Origin: Pantoea brenneri
GTDB lineage: Bacteria; Pseudomonadota; Gammaproteobacteria; Enterobacterales; Enterobacteriaceae
Reading direction: 5' to 3'
Length of the DNA: 64,000 bases
Assembly: GCA_002095305.1 (NCBI GenBank)
Contig: MIEI01000021.1
Coordinates: 1 to 64,000 of the forward strand
Every line of letters begins with the position of its first letter. The first letter of the stretch is position 1. Shown piece after piece: positions 43,461 through 51,782 of this stretch. The notes below the pieces were generated by a model. That model made no database searches, had not been told where the DNA came from, and saw only the letters and a list, made by a program, of their open reading frames with translations. The translations under genes and the position numbers were made by a program.

Positions 43461-44813
43461 ATGCGCATTCACATCCTTGGGATTTGTGGCACGTTTATGG
43501 GCGGTCTGGCGATGCTGGCCCGTTCGCTTGGCCATCAGGTGACCGGTTCGGACGCCAACGTTTACCCGCCAATGAGCACGCTGCTTGAGCAGCAAGGCAT
43601 TGAATTAACAGAAGGTTATGACGCAAGCCAGCTCGATCCGGCACCGGACTTAGTGATCATCGGTAATGCGATGACGCGTGGCAATCCTTGTGTGGAAGCC
43701 GTTCTGGAACGCAACATTCCTTACCTCTCTGGCCCGCAGTGGCTGCACGACTTCGTGCTACGCGATCGCTGGGTACTGGCCGTGGCGGGAACCCACGGCA
43801 AAACCACCACAGCCGGCATGGCAGCGTGGATTCTGGAGGCCTGCGGGCTGGAACCAGGCTTCATTATTGGTGGTGTGCCAGGAAACTTCGACGTCTCGGC
43901 AAAATTAGGAAAAAGTCCATTCTTCGTGATCGAAGCGGATGAGTACGATTGCGCGTTTTTTGATAAGCGATCCAAGTTTGTCCATTACTGCCCGCGCACG
44001 CTGATCCTCAATAACCTTGAATTCGATCATGCGGATATTTTTGACGATCTGCGGGCGATCCAGAAGCAGTTCCATCATCTGATCCGGATCGTGCCGGGGC
44101 AGGGTAAGATCCTGCTGCCCGAAAACGATCACAACCTCAGGCAGGTGATGGCGATGGGCTGCTGGAGCGAGCAGGAGAGTATCGGCGAACACGGCCGCTG
44201 GCAGGCGAAAAAACTCACGGCGGATGCGTCGCACTGGGAAGTGTGGCTTGATGGCGCCAGAGTGGGCGAGGTGAACTGGGCGCTGGTCGGTGAGCACAAC
44301 ATGCACAACGGACTGATGGCGATCGCCGCAGCGCGGCATGTCGGCGTGAAGCCGGAGGATGCCGGCCAGGCGCTGAACAGCTTCATCAACGCGCGTCGCC
44401 GGCTGGAGCTGCGCGGCGAGGTCAACGGCATCAAAGTGTATGACGATTTCGCGCATCACCCGACCGCGATTCTGGCGACCCTGGCTGCGCTGCGTAGCAA
44501 AGTGGGCGGAACGGCACGAATTCTGGCGGTGCTGGAGCCACGATCGAACACCATGAAAATGGGCGTGAATAAAAACGAACTGGCACCGTCGCTGGCGCGT
44601 GCTGACGAAGTTTTCCTGTTCCAGCCGCACCACATCCCGTGGCAGGTTTCAGACGTGGCTGACGCCTGTATGCAGCCGGCGCACACCACCGCGGATATCG
44701 ATACGCTGGTCTCGATGATTACCAAAGCGGCGCAGCCGGGTGATTCGATTCTGGTGATGAGCAACGGCGGATTCGGCGGCATTCATCAGAAGCTGCTCGA
44801 TAAACTGGCTTAA
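43461..44813 (+). CDS. mpl: UDP-N-acetylmuramate:murein-tripeptide ligase Mpl
   Basis: Recycles peptidoglycan by joining released tripeptide to UDP-MurNAc. Mur-ligase ATP loop GTHGKTTTAGMA, IEADEYDCAFFDKRSKFVHY, and EPRSNTMKMG. 450 residues (E. coli 457). ATG 43461 gives the family start MRIHILGICGTFMGGLAML; ATG 43449 four codons upstream is less likely. Confidence 0.97.
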   Translation: MRIHILGICGTFMGGLAMLARSLGHQVTGSDANVYPPMSTLLEQQGIELTEGYDASQLDPAPDLVIIGNAMTRGNPCVEAVLERNIPYLSGPQWLHDFVLRDRWVLAVAGTHGKTTTAGMAAWILEACGLEPGFIIGGVPGNFDVSAKLGKSPFFVIEADEYDCAFFDKRSKFVHYCPRTLILNNLEFDHADIFDDLRAIQKQFHHLIRIVPGQGKILLPENDHNLRQVMAMGCWSEQESIGEHGRWQAKKLTADASHWEVWLDGARVGEVNWALVGEHNMHNGLMAIAAARHVGVKPEDAGQALNSFINARRRLELRGEVNGIKVYDDFAHHPTAILATLAALRSKVGGTARILAVLEPRSNTMKMGVNKNELAPSLARADEVFLFQPHHIPWQVSDVADACMQPAHTTADIDTLVSMITKAAQPGDSILVMSNGGFGGIHQKLLDKLA

Positions 44814-44820
44814 CAGAACA

Positions 44821-44845
44821 AGCGCCCGCCGGGGCGCTTTTTTTT
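44821..44845 (+). terminator. rho-independent terminator after mpl
   Basis: AGCGCCC/GGGCGCT stem with a 4-base loop followed by eight T. Confidence 0.9.
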
Positions 44846-45294
44846 ACCTTAACCTGACACCGGCCCGCATTTTATTTCCCGCCAGACTTCACCGCTCCTG
44901 ACTTCACACGCCACGGCATCCTTAACGTTTCACCGTACAGCAACAGAAACTTATAGCCGCGCGCGGTGAATAGCCTCCTGAGCTGAAGCAAATGCGCGTG
45001 ATGTGGCGTCTGTCGTGAGAATGATCGGCAGCGAACTGCCTGAAAGCGCGCCGGAGCGGGATAAATAAGCGGACCGACAAAGACAATGCCCGACCGTTTA
45101 CTCACCCGTAGCCTGAGCATGCAGAGAATGGCCGTGCATCCTGGGGTCTGGAAGCGCGCGTCGGACCGCGGCAGAGGATTGGGGATAATCGCGGATGTCC
45201 GGCCGCTGCCGGTAAACGCCGGCTGTGATGGCACAGCGGCATCGGGTCGCGTAACGCTGCCTGCAGGCGGGCAAACTGCCCGCCCCGACATCGC
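44846..45294. other. GC-rich stretch without a recognised gene
   Basis: 449 bases between mpl and darP (yjgA). An open frame of 139 codons on the minus strand (44872-45291) and one of 70 on the plus (45086-45298) have no recognised domain and Arg/Pro-rich composition typical of chance frames. A strong hairpin GGCGGGCA/TGCCCGCC at 45266-45284 lies just after the darP stop. Confidence 0.4.
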
Positions 45295-45837
45295 TTAGCT
45301 TTCGGCCAGCTCGCGCAGATACTGGAAGATCTGTCGCGCAGATTTCGGCGGCTTGTTGCCCGCTTTCTCTTTCTGCGCGTTGCGGATCATGCTGCGCAGT
45401 TGCTGACGATCGGCCTGAGGATAAAGGGCGATCACATCCGTCATGGCGTCATCGCCCTGTTCAATCAGGCGGTCACGCAACATCTCCAGCTTATGGAACA
45501 GCGCAACCTGCTGGTTGTGGCGGTTCTTCAGCTTATCCAGCGCCTGGCGGATCGGCTCGACGTCCATGCTGCGCATGATTTTACCAATCAGCTGCAACTG
45601 GCGACGGCGACCCTCTTTCTTAATACGCTGCGCGAGTTCGATTTCGGCACGCAGGCGCTCATCCAGCGGGATCTTATCAAGGGCATTTTTGCCCAGGTCG
45701 ACCAGTTCGGCACCCAGGCGTTTCAGCTCTTCAGCGTCGCGCTTTATTTCGCTCTTACTGACCCAGATAATCTCTTCATCTTCTTCTTCATGATTATCTG
45801 GCACATCGTCGAGCCACTCATCGGGCTGTTTGGTCAT
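45295..45837 (-). CDS. darP: ribosome-associated protein DarP (YjgA)
   Basis: 180 residues, highly charged and helical ([28 protein letters not shown]). Associates with late 50S precursors and helps large-subunit maturation in E. coli (183 residues). Acidic N-terminus, basic C-terminal helix. Divergent from pmbA as in E. coli. Confidence 0.95.
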   Translation of the reverse strand: MTKQPDEWLDDVPDNHEEEDEEIIWVSKSEIKRDAEELKRLGAELVDLGKNALDKIPLDERLRAEIELAQRIKKEGRRRQLQLIGKIMRSMDVEPIRQALDKLKNRHNQQVALFHKLEMLRDRLIEQGDDAMTDVIALYPQADRQQLRSMIRNAQKEKAGNKPPKSARQIFQYLRELAES

Positions 45838-45951
45838 TAGTGGACTCCCAAAAAAAGAGGCTAATCCTACCAGTTTATCGGGTGACTGCGAAATTGTTCT
45901 CTGACTCTGATAGACTCAAATCATACATACATAAGATTAGACGGCAGGTCG

Positions 45952-47291
45952 ATGAACGTATCTACTCAGGTTGCAGAACAGCGAAAAGTGTTAGAGCAGG
46001 CGATTGCGCAGGCGCTCGAACTGGCTAAAGCAAGCACTGACAGCGCGGAAGTGGCGGTCAGTAAAACCACTGGCATCGGCGTCAGCACCCGCTACGGTGA
46101 AGTGGAAAACGTCGAATTCAACAGCGACGGCGCGCTTGGCATCACCGTTTATCATCAGAATCGTAAAGGCAGCGCCTCGTCGACCGATCTCAGCCCGGAC
46201 GCGATTAAACGCACCGTGCAGGCGGCAATCGATATTGCGCGTTATACCTCGCCCGATCCGTTTGCCGGTCCGGCGGATGCTGACCTGCTGGCGTACGACG
46301 CGCCCGATCTGGATCTCTATCATCCGTGGGAGATCGATGCCGATCGCGCGATTGAGCTGGCGGCACAGGCGGAACAGGCGGCGTTGCGGGCAGACAAACG
46401 CATCATCAATACCGAAGGCGGCAGCTTCAACAGCCACGTCGGTATCAAAGTCTTTGGTAACAGCCACGGCATGTTGCAGAGCTATTGCTCCAGCCGTCAC
46501 TCGCTCTCCAGCAGCGTGATTGCCGAGCAGGATGGCAACATGGAGCGCGATTACGCTTACACCATTGGCCGCGCATTTGAAGATTTGCAGAGTCCGGAGT
46601 GGGTGGGCGCGGAATGTGCGCGTCGCACGCTGTCGCGTCTGGCACCGCGTAAGCTTTCCACCATGAAGCGCCGGTGATTTTTGCCGCTGAAGTGGCAACC
46701 GGTCTGTTCGGCCATCTGGTCGGGGCGATCAGCGGCAGCAGCGTCTACCGCAAATCGACCTTCCTGCTCGATTCAATGGGACAGCAGATCCTGCCAGAGT
46801 GGCTGACGATTAACGAACAGCCGCACCTGCTGAAAGGTCTGGCGTCGACGCCGTTCGACAGCGAAGGCGTGCGGACCCAGGCGCGCGACATCATTAAAGA
46901 TGGCGTGCTGCAAACCTGGTTAATGACCAGCTACTCCGCCCGAAAACTTGGCCTGACCAGCACCGGCCATGCCGGTGGCATCCATAACTGGTGCATCGCC
47001 GGTCAGGGCCACAGCTTTGACGACCTGCTGAAGCAGATGGGGACCGGCTTAGTGGTCACCGAACTGATGGGGCAGGGCGTCAGCGCCATTACCGGCGATT
47101 ACTCGCGCGGTGCGGCCGGTTTCTGGGTCGAGAATGGCGAAATTCAGTATCCCGTCAGTGAGATCACCATCGCCGGCAATCTGCAAGAGATGTGGCGCAA
47201 CATGGTGACCGTCGGTGATGACATCGAAACCCGCAGCAACATCCAGTGCGGTTCGGTGTTACTGCCTGAAATGAAGATAGCGGGACAATAA
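45952..47291 (+). CDS. pmbA: metalloprotease subunit TldE (PmbA), frame broken at about 46668
   Basis: Partner of TldD in a heterodimeric protease that matures peptides such as microcin B17 and degrades unfolded CcdA; TldE has no active site of its own. Seen: [67 protein letters not shown]. The first frame ends at 46677 after LSTMKRR and the rest goes on as [31 protein letters not shown] should read ACCATGAAGGCGCCGG; one G is missing at 46668. Repaired length 446 (E. coli 450). Precedes cybC, as in E. coli. Confidence 0.94.
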
Positions 47292-47306
47292 GAAAGATGG
47301 ATTCTG

Positions 47307-47333
47307 AAAGCAGCCTGATGGCTGCTTTTTTTT
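47307..47333 (+). terminator. rho-independent terminator after pmbA
   Basis: AGCAGCC/GGCTGCT stem with a 4-base loop followed by eight T. Confidence 0.9.
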
Positions 47334-47358
47334 CATCACAATAAGAAAGGAAAGAGCG

Positions 47359-47745
47359 ATGCGTAAGCATGTGATTGCAATGTTGTCTGCTTCTCTGTTG
47401 TTCTCCAGCGTCAGCCTCTATGCGGCCGATCTGGAACAGGATATGGATACGCTGAATGCCAACCTGAAGATCGTCAAGAAAACCGACGATGCGCAGGAGA
47501 TGCAGCAGGCGCTGACCAAAATGCGTGCCGCGGCGCAGGATGCGCGTAAGGGTACGCCGGACAAGCTGGAAGGCCAGCCGGCTGACAGCGCACAGGTTAA
47601 AGATTTTCACGCCGGTATCGACTCGCTGATTGCACAGATTGATGTGGTCAGTACGCTGGCAAAAGCCAATAACGTCGACGGTGCGAAACGCGAAGCGGCG
47701 AAGTTTGACGACATCCGCAACGCTAACCATAAGAAATTCCGTTAA
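47359..47745 (+). CDS. cybC: soluble cytochrome b562
   Basis: 128-residue precursor of a periplasmic four-helix haem protein. Signal peptide cleaved after LYA (residue 22). In mature numbering the haem ligands are Met7 (DLEQDM) and His102 (NANHKKFR), exactly the E. coli positions. Haem is held without thioether links. Physiological partner unknown. Confidence 0.96.
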   Translation: MRKHVIAMLSASLLFSSVSLYAADLEQDMDTLNANLKIVKKTDDAQEMQQALTKMRAAAQDARKGTPDKLEGQPADSAQVKDFHAGIDSLIAQIDVVSTLAKANNVDGAKREAAKFDDIRNANHKKFR

Positions 47746-47751
47746 CGCCCG

Positions 47752-47779
47752 CGCCGGTCACCCCCGACCGGCGATTTTT
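47752..47779 (+). terminator. rho-independent terminator after cybC
   Basis: CGCCGGTC/GACCGGCG perfect 8-bp stem with a 6-base loop followed by ATTTTT. Confidence 0.85.
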
Positions 47780-48040
47780 ATCATCACTTCTGCTTATTAC
47801 TCACCGTTTTACCGCTCACCTCGCTGAACGTCACCGCACAGCCTGCGCGCATCCTGATGACATTACACACATTTAACGCATTCTGGGCGCTGAGTCGCAT
47901 TAAACGTGCAGCCTGCGATCTGGCGCACGCTCTTCACCTCGATTTCCGCTTGGTGCTGGAAATGTTGCGTCTCCACAGAGATCGCTATCAGGGGTAATTT
48001 ATTTTCAACGCGAATTATCCGGTCTAACAGGAGTAGCAAG
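47780..48040. other. upstream region of the accessory catabolic operon
   Basis: 261 bases, no gene recognised. Probably contains the operon promoter and sites for the MtlR-type regulator. No convincing sigma-54 or sigma-70 pair could be fixed by eye. Confidence 0.4.
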
Positions 48041-48376
48041 GTGAGCAATAACGGCGTTCCGGTGCAAGACGCGCCACCGGAGAAAGTGCAGCAGCTGGCA
48101 GACAGGGTAATGGCGCAGATTGCGACGATCTACCAGCAGCACGGCATTGTGCCGAATGCGGTCCAGCAGCAGATGCTGGTGTCACATGTCGGTGCGATGG
48201 CATCCCGCTCCCTGAGCGGTGAGCCGCTGCCAGAAGTGGAAGCCGAGCTGTTTGAGGATATCCCGCCGGAAACGCTGCAGCTGGCGCAGCGGGTAGTGGA
48301 TCTGTTTGGCAATCTGCCACGCGAAGAAGCATGGCTGCTCTCGGTGCATATCGAAGTCGCCCGATCAAACAACTGA
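48041..48376 (+). CDS. stand-alone PRD-domain protein, first gene of the accessory operon
   Basis: 111 residues. One PTS-regulation domain with the two expected conserved-histidine segments (LVSHVGAMASR about residue 50; LLSVHIEVARS near the C-terminus). No DNA-binding or RNA-binding part. PRDs are normally phosphorylated by HPr or EIIB; a lone PRD may modulate the MtlR-type regulator or the transporter. Matches, from memory, the PRD family defined around Enterococcus faecalis EF_0829. GTG 48041 follows AGGAGTAGCAAG; more upstream codons are open but without homology. The next gene starts 13 bases on. Confidence 0.85.
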   Translation: MSNNGVPVQDAPPEKVQQLADRVMAQIATIYQQHGIVPNAVQQQMLVSHVGAMASRSLSGEPLPEVEAELFEDIPPETLQLAQRVVDLFGNLPREEAWLLSVHIEVARSNN

Positions 48377-48389
48377 AGAGGACGTGAAC

Positions 48390-48745
48390 ATGGTAACCGT
48401 AGTGATTGGCGATCGTTTAGGTAAAGGGCAGAAAGTTGCGGCAGGTATCGAGAAAGCCGGTGGACGCGCGGTGGTGGTACCCGGCGTGGCGGCAGACATG
48501 AAGCTTGGCGACGTGATGAAGGCGGAAAATGCCGATTTCGGTATCTCCTTCTGCGGCAGCGGCGGCGCAGGCGCCATCACCGCACAGAACAAATATGGCT
48601 ACAAGGCGAAACACGGGATGCGGTCGATCGATGAAGCGTCACTGCCATCAACGAGGGCGCTACCGTACTGGGTTTCGGTTTCATGGATAAAGAAGAGCTG
48701 GGCGAACGGCTGGTGCAGGCCTGGAACAAGAAGTACGGCAGCTGA
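48390..48745 (+). CDS. SFCGS-family glycine-rich protein, frame broken at about 48636
   Basis: Small soluble protein, 118 residues after repair, with hallmark ISFCGSGGAGAITAQNKYG (Cys55) and KHGMRSIDEG. Function unknown; always with the DUF4312, DUF4311 and DUF4310 genes that follow. The CGSGGAG loop recalls both YhfU/DUF2620 (ACNTGAGAA) and the CxxGxxS loop of some PTS EIIB proteins; this is an inference. The frame breaks after SIDE: GATGAAGCGTC should read GATGAAGGCGTC, one G missing at 48636; it then reads VTAINEGATVLGFGFMDKEE to the TGA at 48743. Confidence 0.85.
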
Positions 48746-48747
48746 TC

Positions 48748-49046
48748 ATGAAACAACAATACGTTACGCAGGTGACGGTAGAGGGAAAAGGCGACAGCAA
48801 AGCGAAAGCCTTTGCGGATGCCTGAGTCGCGTACAGAACCAGGTTCTGCGCGCGACGCAAAAAATTCTGCTGCGGATAGAGCCCGAGGATGTCCGGGTGC
48901 TGAACGCACGGGAGAGCGTCAAAACCGAAAAATTTCTGTTCTTCTTTTTGGCGCGCCAACGGCGGACCTACAGCGTAGAGCTGGAGATCACCGTCAGCGT
49001 CACCGTTTTCGACACCGAACAGGTCACGTTCACGGTGACACCTTAA
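48748..49046 (+). CDS. DUF4312-family protein, frame broken at about 48821
   Basis: Small soluble protein of the same cassette, 99 residues after repair. KQQYVTQVTVEGKGDSKAKAFADALSRVQNQVLR, then LLRIEPEDVRVLNARESV and alternating beta-like VELEITVSVTVFDTEQVTFTV. Function unknown. GCGGATGCCTGAG should read GCGGATGCCCTGAG; one C is missing at 48821-48822, otherwise TGA would end the protein after 24 residues. ATG 48748 is two bases after the previous stop. Confidence 0.83.
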
Positions 49047-49177
49047 AAACAGTGCCCTTTCATGTCAGAAAGCCGGTTGCCCGACGGCGCGCTGGCCGCA
49101 GCTTCGCGGCGGTCAAGGCTACGGCCAGGCGACGGCTGACGCGTGATGGGTAAAAACGACAACAAAGGTACAACAAC
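49047..49177. other. 131-base spacer inside the operon
   Basis: Unusually long gap in a tightly packed operon, GC-rich, with a possible 25-codon frame from ATG 49061 (SESRLPDGALAAASRRS) of no recognised family. It may be a remnant or an mRNA processing site. Confidence 0.35.
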
Positions 49178-49954
49178 ATGTTTTTAATCATTTTGTTTAA
49201 GTCGTTGATCATTGGCGGGCTGGTGGGTGTCGGCGTCGGTGCCGGCGCTGCGCGGATGTTTCACGCGCCGACCACCCAGGGGATGGGCGCCTTTCGTACA
49301 TTGGGCGAACTCAACTCGTGCGAAGGCGATCCAGCCTCTCACTTCTCCTTTGGTCTTGGCTTCTTCTTTAACGCCTGGGCATCTTCTGTTGCAGCCGGTT
49401 CGTTCACGCAGGATGTGGATCACCGCATCATTCCAAACTGGGGCGCCGCGGCGCTGATGATCAAAAACCGCAATGTGGCCGAAACGCTGCACGACCCGAA
49501 AAAAATGGCTATCGCCTGTGGCATCATCGGCATGATCGTGGTGGCCTTCCTCAACTCTACTGCCTCAGCCGTACCGGCCGCGCTGCAGGTCACCGCGGTG
49601 AAGGTGCTGGTGCCAGCGGCTAACCTGCTGGTCAATACCGTAATGCCGGTGATCTTCTGGCTGGCGGCGATTGATGCGGGCCGCAAATCGGGCTTCTGGG
49701 CCACCATTTTTGGCGGCCTGGCGCAGCTGATTATGGGTAACGCCGTGCCGGGACTGGTGCTGGGTATTTTGATCGGCAAAGGCGTGGAAGAGAGCGGCTG
49801 GAACAAGGTCACCAAAGTGATGATGACCGCCATCGTGTTGCTGTTTGTCCTCAGCGGTTTCTTCCGCGGCTTCGACATGAAGCTGTTGCAGTCCTTCCAG
49901 CTCGGCATTCCTGGCTGGCTCGAGATGATTCATAACTCAGTAAGCGGCAAATAA
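49178..49954 (+). CDS. DUF4311-family membrane protein, putative transporter subunit
   Basis: 258 residues with about six or seven hydrophobic segments (FLIILFKSLIIGGLVGVGVG; IACGIIGMIVVAFLNST; LLVNTVMPVIFWLAAID; IFGGLAQLIMGNAVPGLVLG; MMTAIVLLFVLSGFFRG). A conserved soluble loop holds GAFRTLGELNSCEGDPASHFSFGLGF. Function unknown; paired with DUF4310 and likely forms a permease with it. No ABC ATPase or known PTS EIIC is encoded nearby. ACAAAGGTACAACAAC ribosome region. Confidence 0.88.
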   Translation: MFLIILFKSLIIGGLVGVGVGAGAARMFHAPTTQGMGAFRTLGELNSCEGDPASHFSFGLGFFFNAWASSVAAGSFTQDVDHRIIPNWGAAALMIKNRNVAETLHDPKKMAIACGIIGMIVVAFLNSTASAVPAALQVTAVKVLVPAANLLVNTVMPVIFWLAAIDAGRKSGFWATIFGGLAQLIMGNAVPGLVLGILIGKGVEESGWNKVTKVMMTAIVLLFVLSGFFRGFDMKLLQSFQLGIPGWLEMIHNSVSGK

Positions 49955-49966
49955 GAGGCGATGCTG

Positions 49967-50608
49967 ATGAACGAAAATAAAGGCTTCTGGTACGCCGACT
50001 GGTCTTTCCCGATCTTTGTTGGCCTGCTCTCATCCGGCGTGTTTGCCGGGACACACATGTACTACCTGTATGGCATTGGCGCTTTCAACGAGGTGGCGTT
50101 TGTCTCGATGCTGCGTGCTGGCATGGAGACCGGCGTCTACGGCGCGGTCGCCGCATTCGGTGCCAGCTTTCTGTTCGCCCGCATTATTGAAGGATCGCTG
50201 GTCGGTATTCTCGATATCGGCGGCGCGATTCAGACCGGCGTCGGGCTGGGCGTTCCGGCGCTGTTGCTGGGTGCCGGCATCATCTTCCCGGTCGCGAACT
50301 TTGCCGCCTCGCTGGTCACCGGTCTGGTCATCGGTGTGGCGATTGGCTACCTGATTATTCTGGCGCGTAAATTCACCATCAATCAGAGCGACTCCACCTA
50401 CGGAGCCGACGTGATGATGGGGGCCGGTAACACCTCGGGCCGCTTCCTTGGGCCGTTGATCATTCTGTCAGCGATGGCCGCCTCCATTCCGATCGGCCTC
50501 GGTTCGCTGCTGGGCGCGTTACTGTTCTACCTGTGGAACAAGCCCATTACCGGCGGCGCTATTCTCGGTGCGATGATCCTTGGTGCGATTTTCCCGATTG
50601 CGCTCTGA
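49967..50608 (+). CDS. DUF4310-family membrane protein, putative transporter subunit
   Basis: 213 residues with about six hydrophobic segments, small-residue rich (GAIQTGVGLGVPALLLGAGI; LITGLVIGVAIGYLIILARK style; GALLFYLWNKPITGGAILGA). Partner of DUF4311. Function unknown. ATG 49967 has GAGG 9 bases upstream; ATG 49961, two codons earlier, has only 3 bases of spacing and is less likely. Confidence 0.88.
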   Translation: MNENKGFWYADWSFPIFVGLLSSGVFAGTHMYYLYGIGAFNEVAFVSMLRAGMETGVYGAVAAFGASFLFARIIEGSLVGILDIGGAIQTGVGLGVPALLLGAGIIFPVANFAASLVTGLVIGVAIGYLIILARKFTINQSDSTYGADVMMGAGNTSGRFLGPLIILSAMAASIPIGLGSLLGALLFYLWNKPITGGAILGAMILGAIFPIAL

Positions 50609-50651
50609 TGTCACCGGCGGTCCGGCAGCGGGCCGCCGCTAAGGAGTCACC

Positions 50652-51782
50652 ATGTTCGACTTAATTATTCGCCGTGCACGCCTCAGCGATGAGCAGGTGG
50701 TGGATATTGCCTTGCAGGACGGCAAAATCGCCGCCATCGGCGAGGTAAAGGGCCAGGCGCACAGCGAGCGCGATCTGGCTGGCCGCTGCTACCTCAGCGC
50801 CGGCTGGATCGATTCCCACGTCCACTGCTACCCGAAATCCCCGATTTATCATGATGAGGCGGATGCAATCGGCGTCAGTCATGGCGTCACCAGCGTGGTG
50901 GATGCCGGCAGCACCGGCGCGCAGCACATTGATGATTTCTATCAGCTGACGCGCACGGCTCAGACCCAGGTTTATGCGCTGATCAACATCGCCCGCACCG
51001 GCATTGTCACCCAGAACGAACTGGCTGACATGACGCAGATTGACGAGCAGGCGGTGGCAGAGGCGGTGGCCCGACTGCCCGATTTTATCGTTGGCCTTAA
51101 GGCGCGCATCAGCAGCAGCGTAGTGGGCAAAAACGGTGTTCAGCCGCTGGTAAAAGCCAAAGCGATCCAGCAGGCAGCAGGCGGCCTGCCGCTGATGGTT
51201 CACATCGGTAACAATCCGCCCGATCTGGCGCAGATTGCCGATTTGCTGACCTCCGGCGACATCATTACCCACTGTTTTAACGGCAAACCCAACCGCATTC
51301 TGACGCCGCAGGGTGAACTGAAGGCTGCGGTAAAGCAGGCTATCGCTCGTGGCGTCAGGCTGGATGTCGGCCACGGCAGCGCCAGCTTCAGCTTTGAGGT
51401 CGCCCGCGTGGCCATCGCTCAGGGCATTCTGCCTGACACCATCAGCTCCGACATCTATTGCCGCAACCGGCTGGCGGGTCCGGTACACAACCTGGCGCAC
51501 GTGATGTCGAAATTTTTCAGCGTCGGCATGACGCTGCCGCAGGTGATTAACTGCGTCACGGCCCACGCGGCGGACGCGCTGCGCCTGACGCGTAAAGGCC
51601 GGCTGGAGGTAGGTTACGACGCCGACCTGACCATTTTTACCGTCAAACAACAGACCCGACCGTTTATCGATTCAGAAGGTGAACAGGTGGCGGGTGAGCA
51701 GCATCTGGTCCCGCTGGCGGCAGTGGTCGCCGGTCAGTGGATCGCGACAGAAGAAGGAGCAGCAAATGAGCTCGGTATATGA
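50652..51782 (+). CDS. amidohydrolase/deacetylase-family metallohydrolase
   Basis: 376 residues, amidohydrolase superfamily. Metal motif DSHVHCY (about 54-60), later TGAQHIDDFY, LMVHIGNNP, IITHCFNGKPN, and LDVGHGSASFSFEVA. Related families act as dihydroorotases, aminoacylases or N-acetyl sugar deacetylases. In this operon the likely role is removal of an acyl or carbamoyl group from the amino-sugar acid before DgaE acts; the substrate is inferred. Preceded by AAGGAGTCACC. Confidence 0.9.
   Translation: MFDLIIRRARLSDEQVVDIALQDGKIAAIGEVKGQAHSERDLAGRCYLSAGWIDSHVHCYPKSPIYHDEADAIGVSHGVTSVVDAGSTGAQHIDDFYQLTRTAQTQVYALINIARTGIVTQNELADMTQIDEQAVAEAVARLPDFIVGLKARISSSVVGKNGVQPLVKAKAIQQAAGGLPLMVHIGNNPPDLAQIADLLTSGDIITHCFNGKPNRILTPQGELKAAVKQAIARGVRLDVGHGSASFSFEVARVAIAQGILPDTISSDIYCRNRLAGPVHNLAHVMSKFFSVGMTLPQVINCVTAHAADALRLTRKGRLEVGYDADLTIFTVKQQTRPFIDSEGEQVAGEQHLVPLAAVVAGQWIATEEGAANELGI

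Noticed and set aside
44872-45291. 139-residue minus-strand frame as a real gene
   Set aside because: No recognised domain and Arg/Pro/Ser-rich composition; kept only as an observation.
45086-45298. 70-residue plus-strand gene
   Set aside because: Arg-rich composition, no ribosome site or family, overlaps the darP end.
47906-48040. Upstream extension of the PRD gene
   Set aside because: Cys/Trp/Arg-rich and unlike PRD proteins; GTG 48041 has a good ribosome site.
47780-48040. Sigma-54 promoter upstream of the accessory operon
   Set aside because: GG/GC pairs exist but none with the fixed 10-base spacing and flanking consensus; the regulator is not a sigma-54 activator.
48306-49046. A single 246-residue protein spanning SFCGS and DUF4312
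   Set aside because: It joins parts of two families only because of two single-base losses; the middle part has no homology.
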